Origin: Kozakia baliensis
GTDB taxonomy: Bacteria; Pseudomonadota; Alphaproteobacteria; Acetobacterales; Acetobacteraceae
Length of the DNA: 64,000 nucleotides
NCBI RefSeq assembly: GCF_001787335.1
Contig: NZ_CP014677.1
Coordinates: forward strand, 112,992-176,991
Direction: 5' to 3'
Below the pieces are notes generated by a model. It saw only the letters and a list, made by a program, of their open reading frames with translations. It ran no database searches and was not told where the DNA came from. Both the position numbers and the translations under genes were made by a program. Shown here in pieces: positions 18,112 to 27,736 of the stretch (position 1 is its first letter; the number at the start of each line of letters is the position of its first letter).

Positions 18112-19392
18112 TCAATCGCCGTTCAGGTGGAAACGTTCCAGTCGGAACGGAGCGGAAGATGTGGGAGAGGCTTCGCCTGTGACAATATCCGCCATCAGTT
18201 TCCCGGATGCCGGACCAATTCCAAATCCATGTGCGGAAAATCCACTGGCGATAAAAAGGCCGGGGCACCGGGATACGGAAGACAGGACGGGCAACGCGTC
18301 AGGGAGGACGTCGATGGTTCCTGCCCAGGAGCCCATGATACGGGCATTCCGGAAGACAGGCGCATCTTCCTTCAGATGTTCAAGTGTCTCCTTGAGAGTA
18401 TCGATATCGGGGACAGGATCGCAGGTGCGGAAATCTTCAAACGGATTGATCTCTTCCGCGCCGAATCGGCGTTCCATTTGGAGTTCCTGGAAAAACGATA
18501 CTCCGGCCCGGACACGCAGCATCTGCTTTTGCTTCAGATAATTCGGTAGATACTGGCGGATAAAACGTACTGAATCCGGTGTCACATAGGTTAGTGAGGA
18601 ATTGCGGCGTGCAACAGTATATCCTCCATCCTGGCGACGACGGAGGCAATAGCGCGTCGAAGAGAGATTGGGCTCTGGCCCGTTCTCGACCACAGAGGTC
18701 CGCAGGACAGACGCCGTAACTTTCAGCTGGGGAATTACGATTCCGACTGTTTTGCAGAGCAGCCGGGACCATGCTCCGGCAGCAATGACAATCCTGTCTG
18801 CTGTGATGCGTCCGGTTTCAGTTTCAACAGCGGAAGCTTTTCCGCCTGTGATATCAATCTGTTTTACCGCATTGCGGGTAATAATTTTCACGCCGGCATC
18901 CAGCGTTTTGCGTTCCAGAAAACGCATCGCCAAATCTGGTTCGATACCCGCGTCTCCAGGAGCGAAAAGCGCTCCGGACCATGAGCGTTGGAACTGAGGG
19001 AGAAGACGTCTTGCCTCCGACGTTGAAAGCTCCTGCGTATCCAGCCCGTGTTCCCGAGCCTGCCTCAGCCAGTGCTGAAGACCACTCCATTCCTGGGCGG
19101 TCTCAGCCAGAGACACCAGACCACAGGGACGAAAGCCAAAATCGCCCTCTTCAGACCATTGCTTCCAGAGCGGACGGCTGGCAAGGGCGAGGTCCAGTTC
19201 CACCATATCCTGCCCGACAGTGCGCATCCACCCCCAGTTCCGGCTGGATTGCTCATAGGCCACGTCTCCCTTGTCGAAAACAGCAACCTTCAGGCCCTTT
19301 TTTTGCAGGAAAAGGGCAGTTGAAAGACCGATAATACCGGCACCGGCAATGATCACATCGTAATGCGGGGTCACGTTGTGTTGTGACGTCAT
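18112..19392 (-). CDS. FAD-dependent oxidoreductase, D-amino-acid-dehydrogenase-like
   Basis: 426 residues from ATG 19392. The FAD-binding motif VIIAGAGIIGLSTALFLQ lies near residues 12-30, RNWGWMRTVGQD follows near 60, and a C-terminal GLFIASGFSAHGFGIGP closes the FAD site. DAO-type enzymes oxidise amines or amino acids. A longer frame to 19530 exists, but a GGAG site precedes 19392 and the upstream part contains one copy of the regulatory repeat, so the shorter start is preferred. It heads the operon continuing into the alcohol dehydrogenase and GntR regulator. Confidence 0.88.
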   Translation of the reverse strand: MTSQHNVTPHYDVIIAGAGIIGLSTALFLQKKGLKVAVFDKGDVAYEQSSRNWGWMRTVGQDMVELDLALASRPLWKQWSEEGDFGFRPCGLVSLAETAQEWSGLQHWLRQAREHGLDTQELSTSEARRLLPQFQRSWSGALFAPGDAGIEPDLAMRFLERKTLDAGVKIITRNAVKQIDITGGKASAVETETGRITADRIVIAAGAWSRLLCKTVGIVIPQLKVTASVLRTSVVENGPEPNLSSTRYCLRRRQDGGYTVARRNSSLTYVTPDSVRFIRQYLPNYLKQKQMLRVRAGVSFFQELQMERRFGAEEINPFEDFRTCDPVPDIDTLKETLEHLKEDAPVFRNARIMGSWAGTIDVLPDALPVLSSVSRCPGLFIASGFSAHGFGIGPASGKLMADIVTGEASPTSSAPFRLERFHLNGD

Positions 19393-19494
19393 GGCGAACA
19401 GGCTCCACGTCCATTTTTCAGCATCTGCATGGATCCGATTTTCGTATGCCAGAAGCTGACTTATTTCTCTGCATAAAGCGCAATGCCGTTCTTG

Positions 19495-19692
19495 GGTATG
19501 CCGAAAATAAGAAAATTTTACGATTCTCACTGACTATAATGCCGGATAATCACTGATATTCCGCGATTTATAGGTTTATTTGATCCGAATCTAAAACGAT
19601 ATGGACATGCATCGCATTTTCGGCATACCGTAAGGCAGACCTGAGGGAGCGGTCTCAATCGCTTTCAGGGTATCAACTCAGTTTCGGTATAC
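19495..19692. promoter_or_regulatory. Repeated motif in the divergent promoter region, putative GntR operators
   Basis: The 13-mer TTTTCGGCATACC occurs exactly at 19617-19629 on the plus strand and at 19495-19507 on the minus strand. A third related copy, TTTCGGTATAC, lies at 19682-19692. All are in the 350-base space (19393-19742) between the FAD oxidoreductase and the TonB receptor. GTATAC-type cores are typical of FadR/FCD-type GntR operators, and a GntR gene closes the minus operon. The binding protein is inferred. Confidence 0.5.
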
Positions 19693-19742
19693 GTGGTGGC
19701 GCGCGCCGCTCTTTCCCTTCTTGCAGACGGTGAGGCGTTTTT

Positions 19743-22178
19743 ATGTCCGGTCTCAAATTTCGTTTTCCTACTGTCATGATCATAGCCTGCACGGGCGTCT
19801 CGCCTCTGGCGATTAACGTAGCTTCAGCTCAACCAGGGCATTCGGACGTCAATCCGGGAAAATCGTCAGCGAAGAAATCGGCTTTTCACTCTCGCACTCC
19901 ACCTCGCCCGACTGGAAATCGCCCGCCCCGTCGCGCTCTTCCTCTGGCAGAGGGAAGCGAAACCATTTCCGTGCGCGCTTCCGCGTCTCCAAACGGCATG
20001 ACCGGTCGAACGCCCGGAGGTGGCCTGATGGCACGTCAGACGGCAGCTTATGCTCGCAACACGATTACGCGGGACTACATCGCATCCCAGTCTCCCACGA
20101 CAAATGTTCTCAATCTTGTGCGCAATACACCTGGTGTTGTCGTAGCCAGTGCCGATCCTACCGGCGCGACTGACCGCATGAGCATTTCGATCCGGGGCAT
20201 GAACCAGAATGAAATCGGATATGAATTCGAGGGGATGAACCCGTCGGACGTGCTGTATTACAGTCCTGCATCTTCAAGCTGGGCTGATACTGAAAACATC
20301 GGGTCCATTACTGTTTCTCCCGGCTCTCCGGATCTGATGTCACCAACATTCAGCGCGGTGGGAGGTCTGATTACAGCCAAGATGCGCAGCCCTTCAGCCA
20401 AAAAAGGTGGTCTTGCTGATTTCACGTTTGGCGGAAACGATCTGGAGCGTGAATTCCTTCGGCTGGACACCGGAGAGATCGGCCATTCCGGCTTTCGGTC
20501 ATATGCGTCTTTTTCAAACACAACTGCTTCCAACTGGCGCGGTGCGGGTGGCCTGAACCGCTGGCATGTGGACTTTAAGGCAGAAAAAAAATGGGGTGAC
20601 GGCAACAGCATTTCCCCCTTCATGTCCTATAATGACGTGACGGAAAATCTGTATACCTATCCAACACTGGCCCAGTGGAAACAGTATGGGATCGGATACA
20701 ACTATTCGCGCAGGTTTACCGGATCGAACACGGATTACTACAAGTTCCGGCAATATGAATGGCGTCACGCTCATGCCAGCGTACAGACCCACTTCAATCT
20801 CGGGCACGAATTGGAACTGACAGCAACTCCTTATGTTTATGACGTAGACGGAACAGTCAATGGCGGGACATCCCTGAGCCAGACAGGAAGTTACTTCGGT
20901 AATGAGCCTGCCGGATCACTGCAATTCCCGGAAGGCACAGGAGACCGCGCCGTCGCCGTATCGGTCGATCACTTCCGTGAATCGACCTTCGGTTTCAACT
21001 CTGCCCTGACATGGAAGCATCGTCACAACGAACTTTCACTTGGGTACTGGTACTCATATGTGAACTACACCGAGAACCCGTCTTATTCCCTTGCAAGCCC
21101 CAGCGGAGAACCAGCCAATCGTTGGGGGAAATATCCGGTTCTTACGCAGAACGGGCAGCCGCTTCTTCAATGGAACGGGCATGTCATTCAGCAGCTGAAC
21201 GCCATTACGCTTCAGGATACCTATCACGCGTTTCATGATCGCCTTACCATGTCTGCAGGGATCAAGACTGTCATGATGACGCGCAAGGCGACCAATCTGA
21301 TCCCTGGATCGACTTATGCGACAGGTTTCAGTGATTTCCAGCCACTGCCACGTGTTGCCATCAGTTATCAGATCACGCCGCATGACCAGATCTATGCCAA
21401 TGGTACCACTGCTTTTCGTGAAGCCGCAGCCATCACGCCTTCAATTGACATGTTTAATGTCTCAAACGGCAGAATGACCAGCCAGCACGCAGATTCGGTC
21501 AAGCCGGAATTTTCAATTGCTGAGGAACTGGGATACCGCCATTATGGCGTGGTCAACTTTACCTTGTCTCTGTTCAATTATAATTTCACTAACCGGCAGG
21601 TGACAAGCAGTCAGCTGGTCAATGGCACAACCATTACCTCGTCTCTTAATGGTGGCGGTCAGACGACGCGGGGCATCAGCGCAGAGTTCAGTCTTCCTGC
21701 CTGGCATCATTTTTCTCCTTACCTGTCCGGGCAGTTTCTTCGTTCCACGCTCGACAATAACATCGCCGCAGGCGGAGACTATCTGCCGACAAAGGGCAAG
21801 ACGGCCGTTCTGACACCAAAATTCATGGGCTCTATTGGTATAGCCTATGACGACGGGTCATTTTTTGGAAACTTCTCTTTCAATTATATCGACTCCCAGT
21901 ACACGACTTTCATGAATGATCAGAGCATGCCTGCCTATAAGACCGCCAATGTCAGTATGGGGTATCGTTTCCGTAACGTAGGCTTCCTCAAACGCCCCCA
22001 GATCCAGCTCAGCCTGATCAATATTGGTGACGCCAATTATCTGTCGGGCGCCTGGGGTCTGACCTCCAATGCGGTCGCAACCAGAGGGGTCTACGGCCAT
22101 ATGATCGCAGCAAGTCAGCCGACCTATATTACAGGTGGCAATTTCTCAGGTCTTGTTTCCCTAACAATAGGATTCTGA
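19743..22178 (+). CDS. TonB-dependent outer-membrane receptor
   Basis: 811 residues. A signal peptide (MIIACTGVSPLAINVASAQP) is followed by a Pro/Arg-rich linker, a plug domain at about 95-210 (TTNVLNLVRNTPGVVVAS, DRMSISIRGMNQNEIG, ITVSPGSPDLMSP), and a beta-barrel ending in LVSLTIGF with a terminal Phe. It differs clearly from the receptor at 996-3290. Located 4 bases before the MHS transporter gene, it probably delivers the substrate that the inner-membrane permease then imports. Confidence 0.9.
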   Translation: MSGLKFRFPTVMIIACTGVSPLAINVASAQPGHSDVNPGKSSAKKSAFHSRTPPRPTGNRPPRRALPLAEGSETISVRASASPNGMTGRTPGGGLMARQTAAYARNTITRDYIASQSPTTNVLNLVRNTPGVVVASADPTGATDRMSISIRGMNQNEIGYEFEGMNPSDVLYYSPASSSWADTENIGSITVSPGSPDLMSPTFSAVGGLITAKMRSPSAKKGGLADFTFGGNDLEREFLRLDTGEIGHSGFRSYASFSNTTASNWRGAGGLNRWHVDFKAEKKWGDGNSISPFMSYNDVTENLYTYPTLAQWKQYGIGYNYSRRFTGSNTDYYKFRQYEWRHAHASVQTHFNLGHELELTATPYVYDVDGTVNGGTSLSQTGSYFGNEPAGSLQFPEGTGDRAVAVSVDHFRESTFGFNSALTWKHRHNELSLGYWYSYVNYTENPSYSLASPSGEPANRWGKYPVLTQNGQPLLQWNGHVIQQLNAITLQDTYHAFHDRLTMSAGIKTVMMTRKATNLIPGSTYATGFSDFQPLPRVAISYQITPHDQIYANGTTAFREAAAITPSIDMFNVSNGRMTSQHADSVKPEFSIAEELGYRHYGVVNFTLSLFNYNFTNRQVTSSQLVNGTTITSSLNGGGQTTRGISAEFSLPAWHHFSPYLSGQFLRSTLDNNIAAGGDYLPTKGKTAVLTPKFMGSIGIAYDDGSFFGNFSFNYIDSQYTTFMNDQSMPAYKTANVSMGYRFRNVGFLKRPQIQLSLINIGDANYLSGAWGLTSNAVATRGVYGHMIAASQPTYITGGNFSGLVSLTIGF

Positions 22179-22182
22179 GAGT

Positions 22183-23487
22183 ATGGGGACGCAAAAGTAC
22201 GATCCCGCTTTTTCTGCCCCCACACATGGAGAGATCATAACCATTCTCGCTACAACCCTTGGCGGCGCGTTGGAATGGTATGACCTTCTCCTTTACGGGT
22301 TGTTCTCGGTTACGTTCTCCCGCCTGTTCTTCTCAGTGGGGCAGACAGGAGGGTCGCTGGCGCTGGCCCTAAGTCTCGGGAGTTTTGGTGTTGCGTTCAT
22401 TGCCAGACCGCTTGGAGCGGCCTGGCTGGGATCATGGTCGGATCGCCATGGGCGACGCAGTGGTCTTATCGTCTCATCAGTGCTCATGACCATAGGGACT
22501 GGCGCTGTTGCCCTTGTTCCGGACAGCCAGATCATAGGCCCCTTTGCTCCGGTCCTTCTTGTCGCATCCCGAGTGGTGCAGGGCTTTGCGGCCGGAGGGG
22601 AATTCGGAAGCGCCTCTGCCATGCTGGCAGAGCGTGATCCGGCGCGTCGTGGATTCTATTCCAGTCTGCAATGGTCTGCTGCCGGATTTTCCGTGACACT
22701 GGCGGGGTCACTAACGTGGTGCACCCATCAGATTTTTACGGACGCCCAAATTGATGCAGGTGCCTGGCGCCTGCCATTTCTGTTTGGTCTGCTCATGGGG
22801 CCGTTCGCGACCTGGCTTCGTCTGCGCGGTGAAGAGTCCCGGGATTTCGTACGTCAGGACAATCATCTCCCCCTTCGGGAGATTTTCGACAAAGACAGGA
22901 AACGTATCCTTCTCGGCATTGGTGTCATTGGTCTGGGCGCTGCTGGGAGTGCACTGAATGTCTATATGCCAACCTATGCCCGCACTTTCCTGCATCTTTC
23001 CGAAACCGGCTCTTTGGCGGGTACAATCGTTTCGGGAATTGTATCGATCGTTTTGCCTCCCCTGTTTGCAACGCTCGGGGACAAGAGCAACCGCAGGAAA
23101 ATGATGATTGTCGCGGCAGGCATTGCTGGTCTGTGTGTATGGCCTCTTTTTGAATGGCTGACCCTGGCACCCTCGACGCCGCGACTGATGGTCGTTCAGT
23201 CCATCCTGACCGTCCTGATCTACGGAGCATATTTTTCGTCCGTCCCTGCGCTTCTCGCCGATATTTTTCCGCCAAGAAACCGTGCGAGTTCCACGGCGCT
23301 CGCCTATGCCGCCAGCCAGCTTCTCTTTGGGGGATTTACGCCTGCTCTTGTCTCGATGCTGACGCGTTCATCAGAGCTTCTCACAATGCCGGCGCTGTAC
23401 TTTCTGATTATCGCTATCATTAGTGTGACCTCCCTTTATCTTGTTGCACCATTGATATGTACGACTGTCAGAAAGGAGCTTTCCTGA
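22183..23487 (+). CDS. MFS transporter, metabolite:H+ symporter (MHS) type
   Basis: 434 residues with about 12 membrane segments. The start LGGALEWYDLLLYGLFS and the loop GSWSDRHGRRSGLIVSSVLM between segments 2 and 3 are typical of MHS-family carriers for organic acids, betaines and similar solutes (given here in parts: GGALEWYDLLLYG and GSWSDRHGRRSG). The stop overlaps the start of the dehydrogenase gene (TGATG), indicating coupling. It is the inner-membrane partner of the TonB receptor upstream. Confidence 0.9.
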   Translation: MGTQKYDPAFSAPTHGEIITILATTLGGALEWYDLLLYGLFSVTFSRLFFSVGQTGGSLALALSLGSFGVAFIARPLGAAWLGSWSDRHGRRSGLIVSSVLMTIGTGAVALVPDSQIIGPFAPVLLVASRVVQGFAAGGEFGSASAMLAERDPARRGFYSSLQWSAAGFSVTLAGSLTWCTHQIFTDAQIDAGAWRLPFLFGLLMGPFATWLRLRGEESRDFVRQDNHLPLREIFDKDRKRILLGIGVIGLGAAGSALNVYMPTYARTFLHLSETGSLAGTIVSGIVSIVLPPLFATLGDKSNRRKMMIVAAGIAGLCVWPLFEWLTLAPSTPRLMVVQSILTVLIYGAYFSSVPALLADIFPPRNRASSTALAYAASQLLFGGFTPALVSMLTRSSELLTMPALYFLIIAIISVTSLYLVAPLICTTVRKELS

Positions 23488-24425
23488 TGCGGCTGGCGGT
23501 CAAATCCGGCGGAAAATCTGCTTTCAGTGAATGGAGCATGATTTTCCGAAACCTGATGCCGGATCTGAATGTGGTGGACTGGGATGAAGCGAACCATCAC
23601 CCGCAGAGCATTGATTTCGTCCTGGCATGGCAACCTGAAGGCGACATCCTGTCTCGAATGCTTCATCTCAAGGGGATCATCAGTACCGGTGCGGGCGTAG
23701 ATCACATTATCCAGGATCCACTCTGCCCACGCAATGTCCCGATCTATCGTATGGGAAGTGAAGAAATCAGCGCACAGATGGCAGATTATGTCCTCTGGGC
23801 AGTTTTGTGTTGTGTGCGACGGACCTGGCGGTGGCATGGTGCCCAGGCGACACGAACCTGGCTCCCTCCTGCTCCCAACCGTCTTGCGAAAGACGTAACG
23901 GTCGGTGTGATGGGGTTGGGCCACCTCGGGCGTAGCGTTGCGGATCACCTTTGCAACGCGGGATTTTCAGTCAGAGGATGGGCGCGCTCAGTTTATGATT
24001 TACCCGGTATCCATACCTATGCTGGCCCGGAGACTTTTCCCGCTTTTCTCAAAAAAGTTGATGTCCTGATCTGCCTGCTTCCGTCCACTCCGGATACGGT
24101 TGGTATTTTGAACGCCAGGACATTTGCCGCTCTTTCAGAAGGTGCATCCGTCATCAATGTCGGACGTGGCAGCCATCTTGTGGAGGGAGACCTACTCGCT
24201 GCACTCAATGAAGGCTTGATTGCGGGGGCGATTCTGGATGTGTTCGATTACGAACCTCTCCCCAGAATATCTCCGTTTTGGTCACATCCACAGATCATTA
24301 TCACACCTCATGCTGCGGCGGAGGCCACACGCCCCTCAAAGGCCGCTCATACTGTCGAAATTATCAAAGCAATAATGCGCGGAGAGGAAGGTCCCTTACG
24401 GTACCATCCAGACAAAGGTTATTGA
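23487..24425 (+). CDS. D-isomer-specific 2-hydroxyacid dehydrogenase (second paralogue)
   Basis: 312 residues. The NAD(P) motif GLGHLGR lies near residue 143. The catalytic Arg is in INVGRGSHLVEG, the Glu in DVFDYEPLP and the His in IIITPHAAAEATR. ATG 23487 overlaps the transporter stop. It is closely similar along its length to the protein at 7845-8786, including the substrate-side sequence MGSEEISAQMADYVLWA versus MGGEETAALMADYILWA. The pair links the two catabolic loci. Confidence 0.88.
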   Translation: MRLAVKSGGKSAFSEWSMIFRNLMPDLNVVDWDEANHHPQSIDFVLAWQPEGDILSRMLHLKGIISTGAGVDHIIQDPLCPRNVPIYRMGSEEISAQMADYVLWAVLCCVRRTWRWHGAQATRTWLPPAPNRLAKDVTVGVMGLGHLGRSVADHLCNAGFSVRGWARSVYDLPGIHTYAGPETFPAFLKKVDVLICLLPSTPDTVGILNARTFAALSEGASVINVGRGSHLVEGDLLAALNEGLIAGAILDVFDYEPLPRISPFWSHPQIIITPHAAAEATRPSKAAHTVEIIKAIMRGEEGPLRYHPDKGY

Positions 24426-24501
24426 GTGTTGGGGGAGATTGAGAAACATTGGAGTGCCGTCAACAGAAGAAAAACGTCTTTCTGTCTATTTTCTTTCCTA
24501 G

Positions 24502-25351
24502 AGGGTGTTATGTAATTTCATGCGTGATTGGTTCAGTAATGCTGAATGACGCGAGTTCGCAAGCCGTATCCCTCTGACGTATCAGACGAAGAATGGTCGT
24601 TGGTTGTCCCGTATCTTGTCCTGATGCGAGAGGACGCGGAACAGCGGCGGCATGATTTGGGCGAACTGTTCAACGGGTTGCGTTATGTGATCCGCTACGG
24701 GATAGCCTGGCGCGCCATGCCGAACGATCTGCCGCCCTGGTCGGCGGTCTATCAGCAATCTTGGAGGCTGGCTGCTTCGAAGCACTGGCGTCTGATCTGC
24801 GGGCTGTGCTGCGCATGGCCTGCGGCCGCAAGGCAGAGCCTACGGCGGCCATCCTCGACAGCCGAACCTTGCGTTCGACGCCGGAGAGCGGACCACGCGC
24901 CGGATATGATGGGGCCAAACGCAAAAAGGGTTCGAAACTGCATATAGCCGTGGATACGTTTGGCCATCTGCTGGCTCTGCACGTCACGCCAGCCAATCGG
25001 GACGATCGCGCCGAGGTCGGACGCCTCACCGCTGCCATTCAGAAGGTAACCGACGAAAGCGTCGAACTGGCCTATGTCGATCAGGGATACACGGGCGAGA
25101 GGCCGGTCAAAGCAGCGCGGGCCCACGGTATCGCCCTTGAGGTCGTCAAATTGCCCGAGGCCAAACGTGGCTTTGTCCTGCTCCCGCGCCGATGGGGCGT
25201 AGAACGGTCTTTCGCATGGGCCACACGATGCCGCAGGCTCGTCAAGGATTACGAACGCTATGCTTCAACGCTCGCAAGTCTCCATGTCTTCGCCTTCGCA
25301 TGCTTCATGCTCAGAAACGCTGCTATACTCGCTCAAGATGCATAACACCCT
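24502..25351 (+). mobile_element. IS5-family element with CTAG target duplication
   Basis: 850 bases bounded by AGGGTGTTATG and CATAACACCCT. CTAG stands immediately outside both ends, fitting the YTAR-type target of several IS5-family groups. Insertion is between the dehydrogenase gene and the small gene whose stop codon lies within the right CTAG. The transposase is frameshifted, so the element is probably immobile. Confidence 0.82.
24546..25345 (+). pseudogene. Broken IS5-family transposase
   Basis: The N-terminal half (frame starting at 24546) reads YPSDVSDEEWSLVVPYL through [10 protein letters not shown]. The C-terminal half is in the -1 frame from about 24755 ([18 protein letters not shown] onward) with the Asp of [10 protein letters not shown], the Asp of YVDQGYTGE and the Glu of GVERSFAWA. 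The junction near 24750-24758 lacks several bases compared with the usual QRWMEAG stretch and has no slippery heptamer. A damaging deletion is therefore more likely than programmed frameshifting. Confidence 0.75.
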
Positions 25352-25564
25352 CTAGGTTTTATTTCCAGGCTCTATCCAGAAGTCGCATTCATCAAGATCA
25401 GCGATTTCATATAGAGTTAGCCGGTCGAAAACTTCTTTTGCAGCTTTATCTTTATCGATCGGCCCGAAATAGCCGTGTGCATTAAGAGGTTCGGAGAACA
25501 CGTCTCTGCCTAATTCAATGCCGTCTCTGGTGCAGATGACGGTGTATTGTTTGGTCCGGCACAT
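25352..25564 (-). CDS. Hypothetical protein, 70 residues
   Basis: A small, acidic-to-neutral protein with YTVICTRDGIELGRDVF at the start and DLDECDFWIEP near the end. No family was recognised. Its TAG stop lies in the CTAG target of the adjacent IS, but the reading frame itself is not cut. It follows the 40-residue gene by 16 bases on the same strand, so the two may be co-transcribed. Confidence 0.45.
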   Translation of the reverse strand: MCRTKQYTVICTRDGIELGRDVFSEPLNAHGYFGPIDKDKAAKEVFDRLTLYEIADLDECDFWIEPGNKT

Positions 25565-25580
25565 GATGGAGCTTTGCGCC

Positions 25581-25703
25581 CTATTGTTTTGCGCCTAGCG
25601 GAGGGCCTTTCAGCCGTGCAAGCGCTTCCTGGAAGTCGTCATAATGCCTCCGAACCGGGTTAAGGCTATTAAAATTAAATAGAGGAATTTGTTTCGCTGA
25701 CAT
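25581..25703 (-). CDS. Possible small protein, 40 residues
   Basis: ATG 25703 opens a frame of 40 codons with a hydrophilic sequence (RRHYDDFQEALARLKG near the middle). It lies directly upstream of the 70-residue gene. The ribosome site is weak and no family is recognised, so the gene is tentative. Confidence 0.3.
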   Translation of the reverse strand: MSAKQIPLFNFNSLNPVRRHYDDFQEALARLKGPPLGAKQ

Positions 25704-25981
25704 TTTGTCACTTTAGATCGAAAAGATTTTGTTTTCTTCGTTCCAAAGCCTCTCGTATCTGCTTTCGCGAAGTAAGTTGCCCTCTCTTTCTCTGCGCGCC
25801 TAAAACGGAGCGGTAGGCATGCGACGCAAGCACGATGGCAAGTATTTGGTTAATCAGTCCTGAAGTGTTGGCCATCCGATTGATGGTTATTTAATGACCC
25901 TATGTTCTGAAAACGCGTCATATTCCTGCTCGAACATGACCCCGCCATCAATGGCGAGATCGCCCTGAAGAGGTGCGTACG

Positions 25982-27463
25982 ATGAGCGACTATTTAATAA
26001 AAAACACGGTTTCAGGTTCAGAAATATCGGATGATGGGCCGGTTGTCGTCACCGGGGATTATACCGCAGCGAAAGGAAGTTCGACGTTGATCGAAGTCGA
26101 TAGTCCTTTCGATCTGAATGATCCGAACGGTCCTTTCATCCCAATCAACGCAACGCTCGACTTACGTGCTTTGACACAACCTGTCACCATCAACGCCTAT
26201 GAACTTGGTAAAATAACAATATTAAGTAACGTGGGTGGAACAATAAATTTACAAGTTCCCGATGCACGTGACAGTTCTGCGGTATATATCGAAGACGGTG
26301 GCCATACTAAATGGGCTGTCACCGTAAACGGAAATTCTGAAGGTGATTTTACCTTAAGTAACAACCCTCGCGTAGTAACCGCAAGCGGTTTTGCCGCAAA
26401 TTTTACCGGTAGCGCTGGTTATCAGTCACTCTCATTAGACCTCTACTCGACTGAAGTAAATTTGGCCGGACCGAACAATATTATATCGCTCAAAGATACC
26501 AGCTATGCCGATATCAATGTGTCGGGCTCCGGAAATGTCATCACCAACACAACCCCGTCATCGCAGCAAAACACTGAACCAGGCGCCACCGCTGTCATCA
26601 GCGGTGCCTACGCGACAGTTTCAGGCTTCAATTACGCAACCCTTGTGGTTGGAGCTAAATCGACGCTGTCGGGTTCGTTTAATAATGATGACATCACAGC
26701 AGGCGCGCAGACCACTTTTGGCGATCTCACCAATTGTACTGTCACGGCAAGCTTCAAATGCAACTTCGGGACTGTGTCCGCTTCAACATTGACCCTTGAG
26801 CGTAATGGCATCATCGAGACGCTGACTGGTGACTCCTCCGTCATCTCCGCCAATGGTTTGTCTATCGGAACGCTCGGAAACTCCAGTGTCACCGGTGCCG
26901 GTACAGTCGCTATCGTGAACGCCATATCGGGTCAGTATGACGCAGGTTCTTCGTCCAACCTCGTGACCGCCCGGCAGATCGATTTGAACTTCGGCAATAT
27001 CGATCCCACAGCCTCTGCCGCGATCAGCGCGACCAATCGGGGGTCGGTGGTTCATGGCGGAGAAGGTCGTCAAACGGCAACCAATGTCGGACCGTCCGGG
27101 ATGACTTTTATTTCTGCCGCAACCAATCAGCAAGGCGTTTTCACTGCGGTCGGCAATGCCGATCACGATACTTTCGTAGCACAGAGTTCGATGAAAATGA
27201 CCGGCGGCGCTGGTGCCTCCAATCTTTTCAACATCGTAAAGGGGGGCTTGGCAAACGATCTTATCGCCGACTTTACGGCGGCCGCTGGAAATAAAATTCA
27301 GCTTAGTGGCTTCGGACTCAACCAGTCGGGCCTTTCCGATATTCTTTCTCATGCCACGACATCGTCGGCTGGACTGATGCTGCATATCAATTCTCAGACC
27401 ACGTTGACGCTTGCAGGCGTTGTATCTGGTGGGGTTCACAACGGAAACTTCATTTTAGGGTGA
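25982..27463 (+). CDS. Putative secreted beta-solenoid protein with RTX-like C-terminus
   Basis: 493 residues, rich in Ser, Thr, Asn, Gly and Ala and poor in Cys and Lys, with no N-terminal signal peptide. Most of the length has short beta-strand repeats of the solenoid kind (such as GAYATVSGFNYATLVVGAKST). The last 100 residues (MTGGAGASNLFNIVKGG, DLIADFTAAAGNKIQLSGFG, TTLTLAGV) resemble the C-terminus of haemolysin-type proteins exported by type I secretion. ATG 25982 follows AGAGG. No transport genes adjoin it. It could be a surface adhesin or matrix protein; the function is inference. Confidence 0.65.
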   Translation: MSDYLIKNTVSGSEISDDGPVVVTGDYTAAKGSSTLIEVDSPFDLNDPNGPFIPINATLDLRALTQPVTINAYELGKITILSNVGGTINLQVPDARDSSAVYIEDGGHTKWAVTVNGNSEGDFTLSNNPRVVTASGFAANFTGSAGYQSLSLDLYSTEVNLAGPNNIISLKDTSYADINVSGSGNVITNTTPSSQQNTEPGATAVISGAYATVSGFNYATLVVGAKSTLSGSFNNDDITAGAQTTFGDLTNCTVTASFKCNFGTVSASTLTLERNGIIETLTGDSSVISANGLSIGTLGNSSVTGAGTVAIVNAISGQYDAGSSSNLVTARQIDLNFGNIDPTASAAISATNRGSVVHGGEGRQTATNVGPSGMTFISAATNQQGVFTAVGNADHDTFVAQSSMKMTGGAGASNLFNIVKGGLANDLIADFTAAAGNKIQLSGFGLNQSGLSDILSHATTSSAGLMLHINSQTTLTLAGVVSGGVHNGNFILG

Positions 27464-27523
27464 CATTCTAAAAAACGGCTATGTGCAAAATGTGGTTGAA
27501 TAATCTACGGAGGCTAGGGCCTG

Positions 27524-27640
27524 TTAGATCTTGATATAGTCTGCAGTAGCAGCGATGAGGCGGACGGAGAAGAAGGATGCGGCGGTCTTCTCGTATCGGG
27601 TTGCGACAGCCCGCCATTGGAGGTGTCATGGTTTAGTTCC
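27524..27640 (-). pseudogene. IS427-type transposase C-terminal remnant
   Basis: The minus strand reads WRAVATRYEKTAASFFSVRL then IAATADYIKI and stop, which is the typical end of IS427-group (IS5 family) transposases. Only about 35 codons are recognisable. The sequence GGGCCTGTTAG beside it resembles the end of the relic at 32362. The rest of 27464-27736 holds no gene. Confidence 0.6.
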
Positions 27641-27736
27641 GGACCATAGGTCTTCAGCAACCACGACAAGATCGCGCGGGCGCAGACCGCATATAATGAG
27701 CGGTGAGGCTATGGGCCGACGCGGGTCGTGCTCCGT

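Noticed and set aside
17292..18182. A 296-codon open frame on the plus strand
   Set aside because: It is antisense to the iron alcohol dehydrogenase gene and shows no recognisable family.
24546..25345. Programmed frameshifting in the IS5-family transposase
   Set aside because: There is no slippery heptamer at the junction, and bases appear to be missing compared with the usual protein sequence, so damage is more likely.
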